Source of the DNA: JAEUIZ01 sp046155605
GTDB lineage: Bacteria; Planctomycetota; Phycisphaerae; Phycisphaerales; UBA1924
Assembly: GCA_046155605.1 (NCBI GenBank)
Contig: JBJXFQ010000109.1
Location: forward strand, 1 to 21,599
Direction: 5' to 3'
DNA: 21,599 bases
The notes under the pieces are model-generated. The model was not told the DNA's origin. It saw only the letters and a list, made by a program, of their open reading frames with translations, and ran no database searches. The translations under genes and the position numbers were made by a program. Shown in pieces: positions 21,476 through 21,599 of the stretch (position 1 is its first letter; the number at the start of each line of letters is the position of its first letter).

Positions 21476-21599
21476 AGGGTGTTATGCACTTCCGGCCACA
21501 TGTCGTGCGAGCATGAGGCAGGCGAAGACGACGAGGTGGAGGCCGGCGAGGGTGGTGGGCAGGCGTTCGTAATCCTTCGCTAGGCGTCGGAAGCGGGCG
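21475..21599 (-). mobile_element. 3' end of an IS5-type insertion sequence (partial)
   Basis: The sequence from about 21475 (GAGGGTGTTATGCAC...) to the window edge is the terminal part of an IS whose transposase is read on the minus strand. The element's outer end appears to lie at the TAG of the adjacent gene; a TA or CTA target is plausible, since IS5 relatives favour short TA-containing targets. The other end and its inverted repeat are outside the window, so the exact boundary is not fixed. Confidence 0.6.
21482..21599 (-). CDS. IS5-family transposase, C-terminal fragment
   Basis: The minus strand encodes 38 residues, RFRRLAKDYERLPTTLAGLH then LVVFACLMLARHVAGSA, and a TAA stop (21484-21482). 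The stretch R-F-R-R-L-x-x-D-Y-E-R-L-P-x-T-x-A-G-L-H-x-x-x-F-A-C-L-M-L is a very common C-terminus of IS5-family DDE transposases. The catalytic residues lie outside the window. Only the last part is visible, so it cannot be said whether the transposase is intact. The stop is 7 bases from the presumed IS end. Confidence 0.8.
   Translation of the reverse strand, partial: ARFRRLAKDYERLPTTLAGLHLVVFACLMLARHVAGSA

Noticed and set aside
1..21599. tRNA, rRNA, CRISPR arrays and origin-like repeat clusters
   Set aside because: I looked for repeated spacered units, tRNA-like arms and rRNA blocks and saw none; the intergenic spaces are short, the longest being about 390 bases.

Overview
The window looks like a chromosomal segment from a high-GC planctomycete, most likely of the class Phycisphaerae. 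Two signs support this. Two secreted proteins carry the N-terminal RRAFTLIELLVVIAIIALL prepilin signal together with a C-terminal H-X9-DG motif, and one large secreted protein ends in two copies of the Cys/Asn-rich NCDxSTTPPVLNVNDFTCFLN motif known as the GC-type dockerin. No species can be named from the sequence alone. Most of the window is ordinary housekeeping and envelope biology.

Layout. Bases 1-2842 (minus strand) hold a lipoprotein, then two tandem paralogous pseudopilin-like proteins behind their own sigma70-like promoter and a hairpin-rich leader, then a YjdF/DUF2238-type membrane protein that runs off the left edge. Bases 2971-3483 (plus) encode IspF of the non-mevalonate isoprenoid pathway. 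It converges with a minus-strand pair, an M32 metallocarboxypeptidase followed by a short-chain dehydrogenase (5836-3490). Divergent from these, 5961-7976 (plus) encodes a membrane sensor phosphatase (Cache-HAMP-SpoIIE/PP2C).

Bases 14685-8073 (minus) form a complete efflux operon in the order TetR repressor, periplasmic adaptor, RND pump and outer-membrane factor. The repressor stop and adaptor start overlap by 4 bp. Upstream of the repressor are two 14-bp dyads, centres 22 bp apart, one in the promoter spacer and one bordering the -35 box. The -10 box is so close to the ATG that the mRNA is probably leaderless. The adaptor ends in a collagen-like Gly-X-Y tail.

Bases 15072-17600 (plus) encode a large exported alpha/beta-hydrolase-like protein with an Ig-like domain and the duplicated dockerin-type tail. 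Bases 17709-17996 (minus) encode a small unknown protein and 18024-19598 (minus) encode Ffh, the signal recognition particle GTPase. Three plus-strand genes follow: a small membrane protein with a TTG start, an exported cyclophilin-type peptidyl-prolyl isomerase and a 143-residue unknown. The window ends in the 3' end of an IS5-type insertion sequence abutting the stop codon of that last gene.

I do not see a clear, previously undescribed multi-gene system. The best candidates for a second look are the efflux operon's operator/leaderless control and collagen-like adaptor tail, the folded leader of the pseudopilin operon, the duplicated dockerin-type tail on a hydrolase, and the IS junction at a stop codon.
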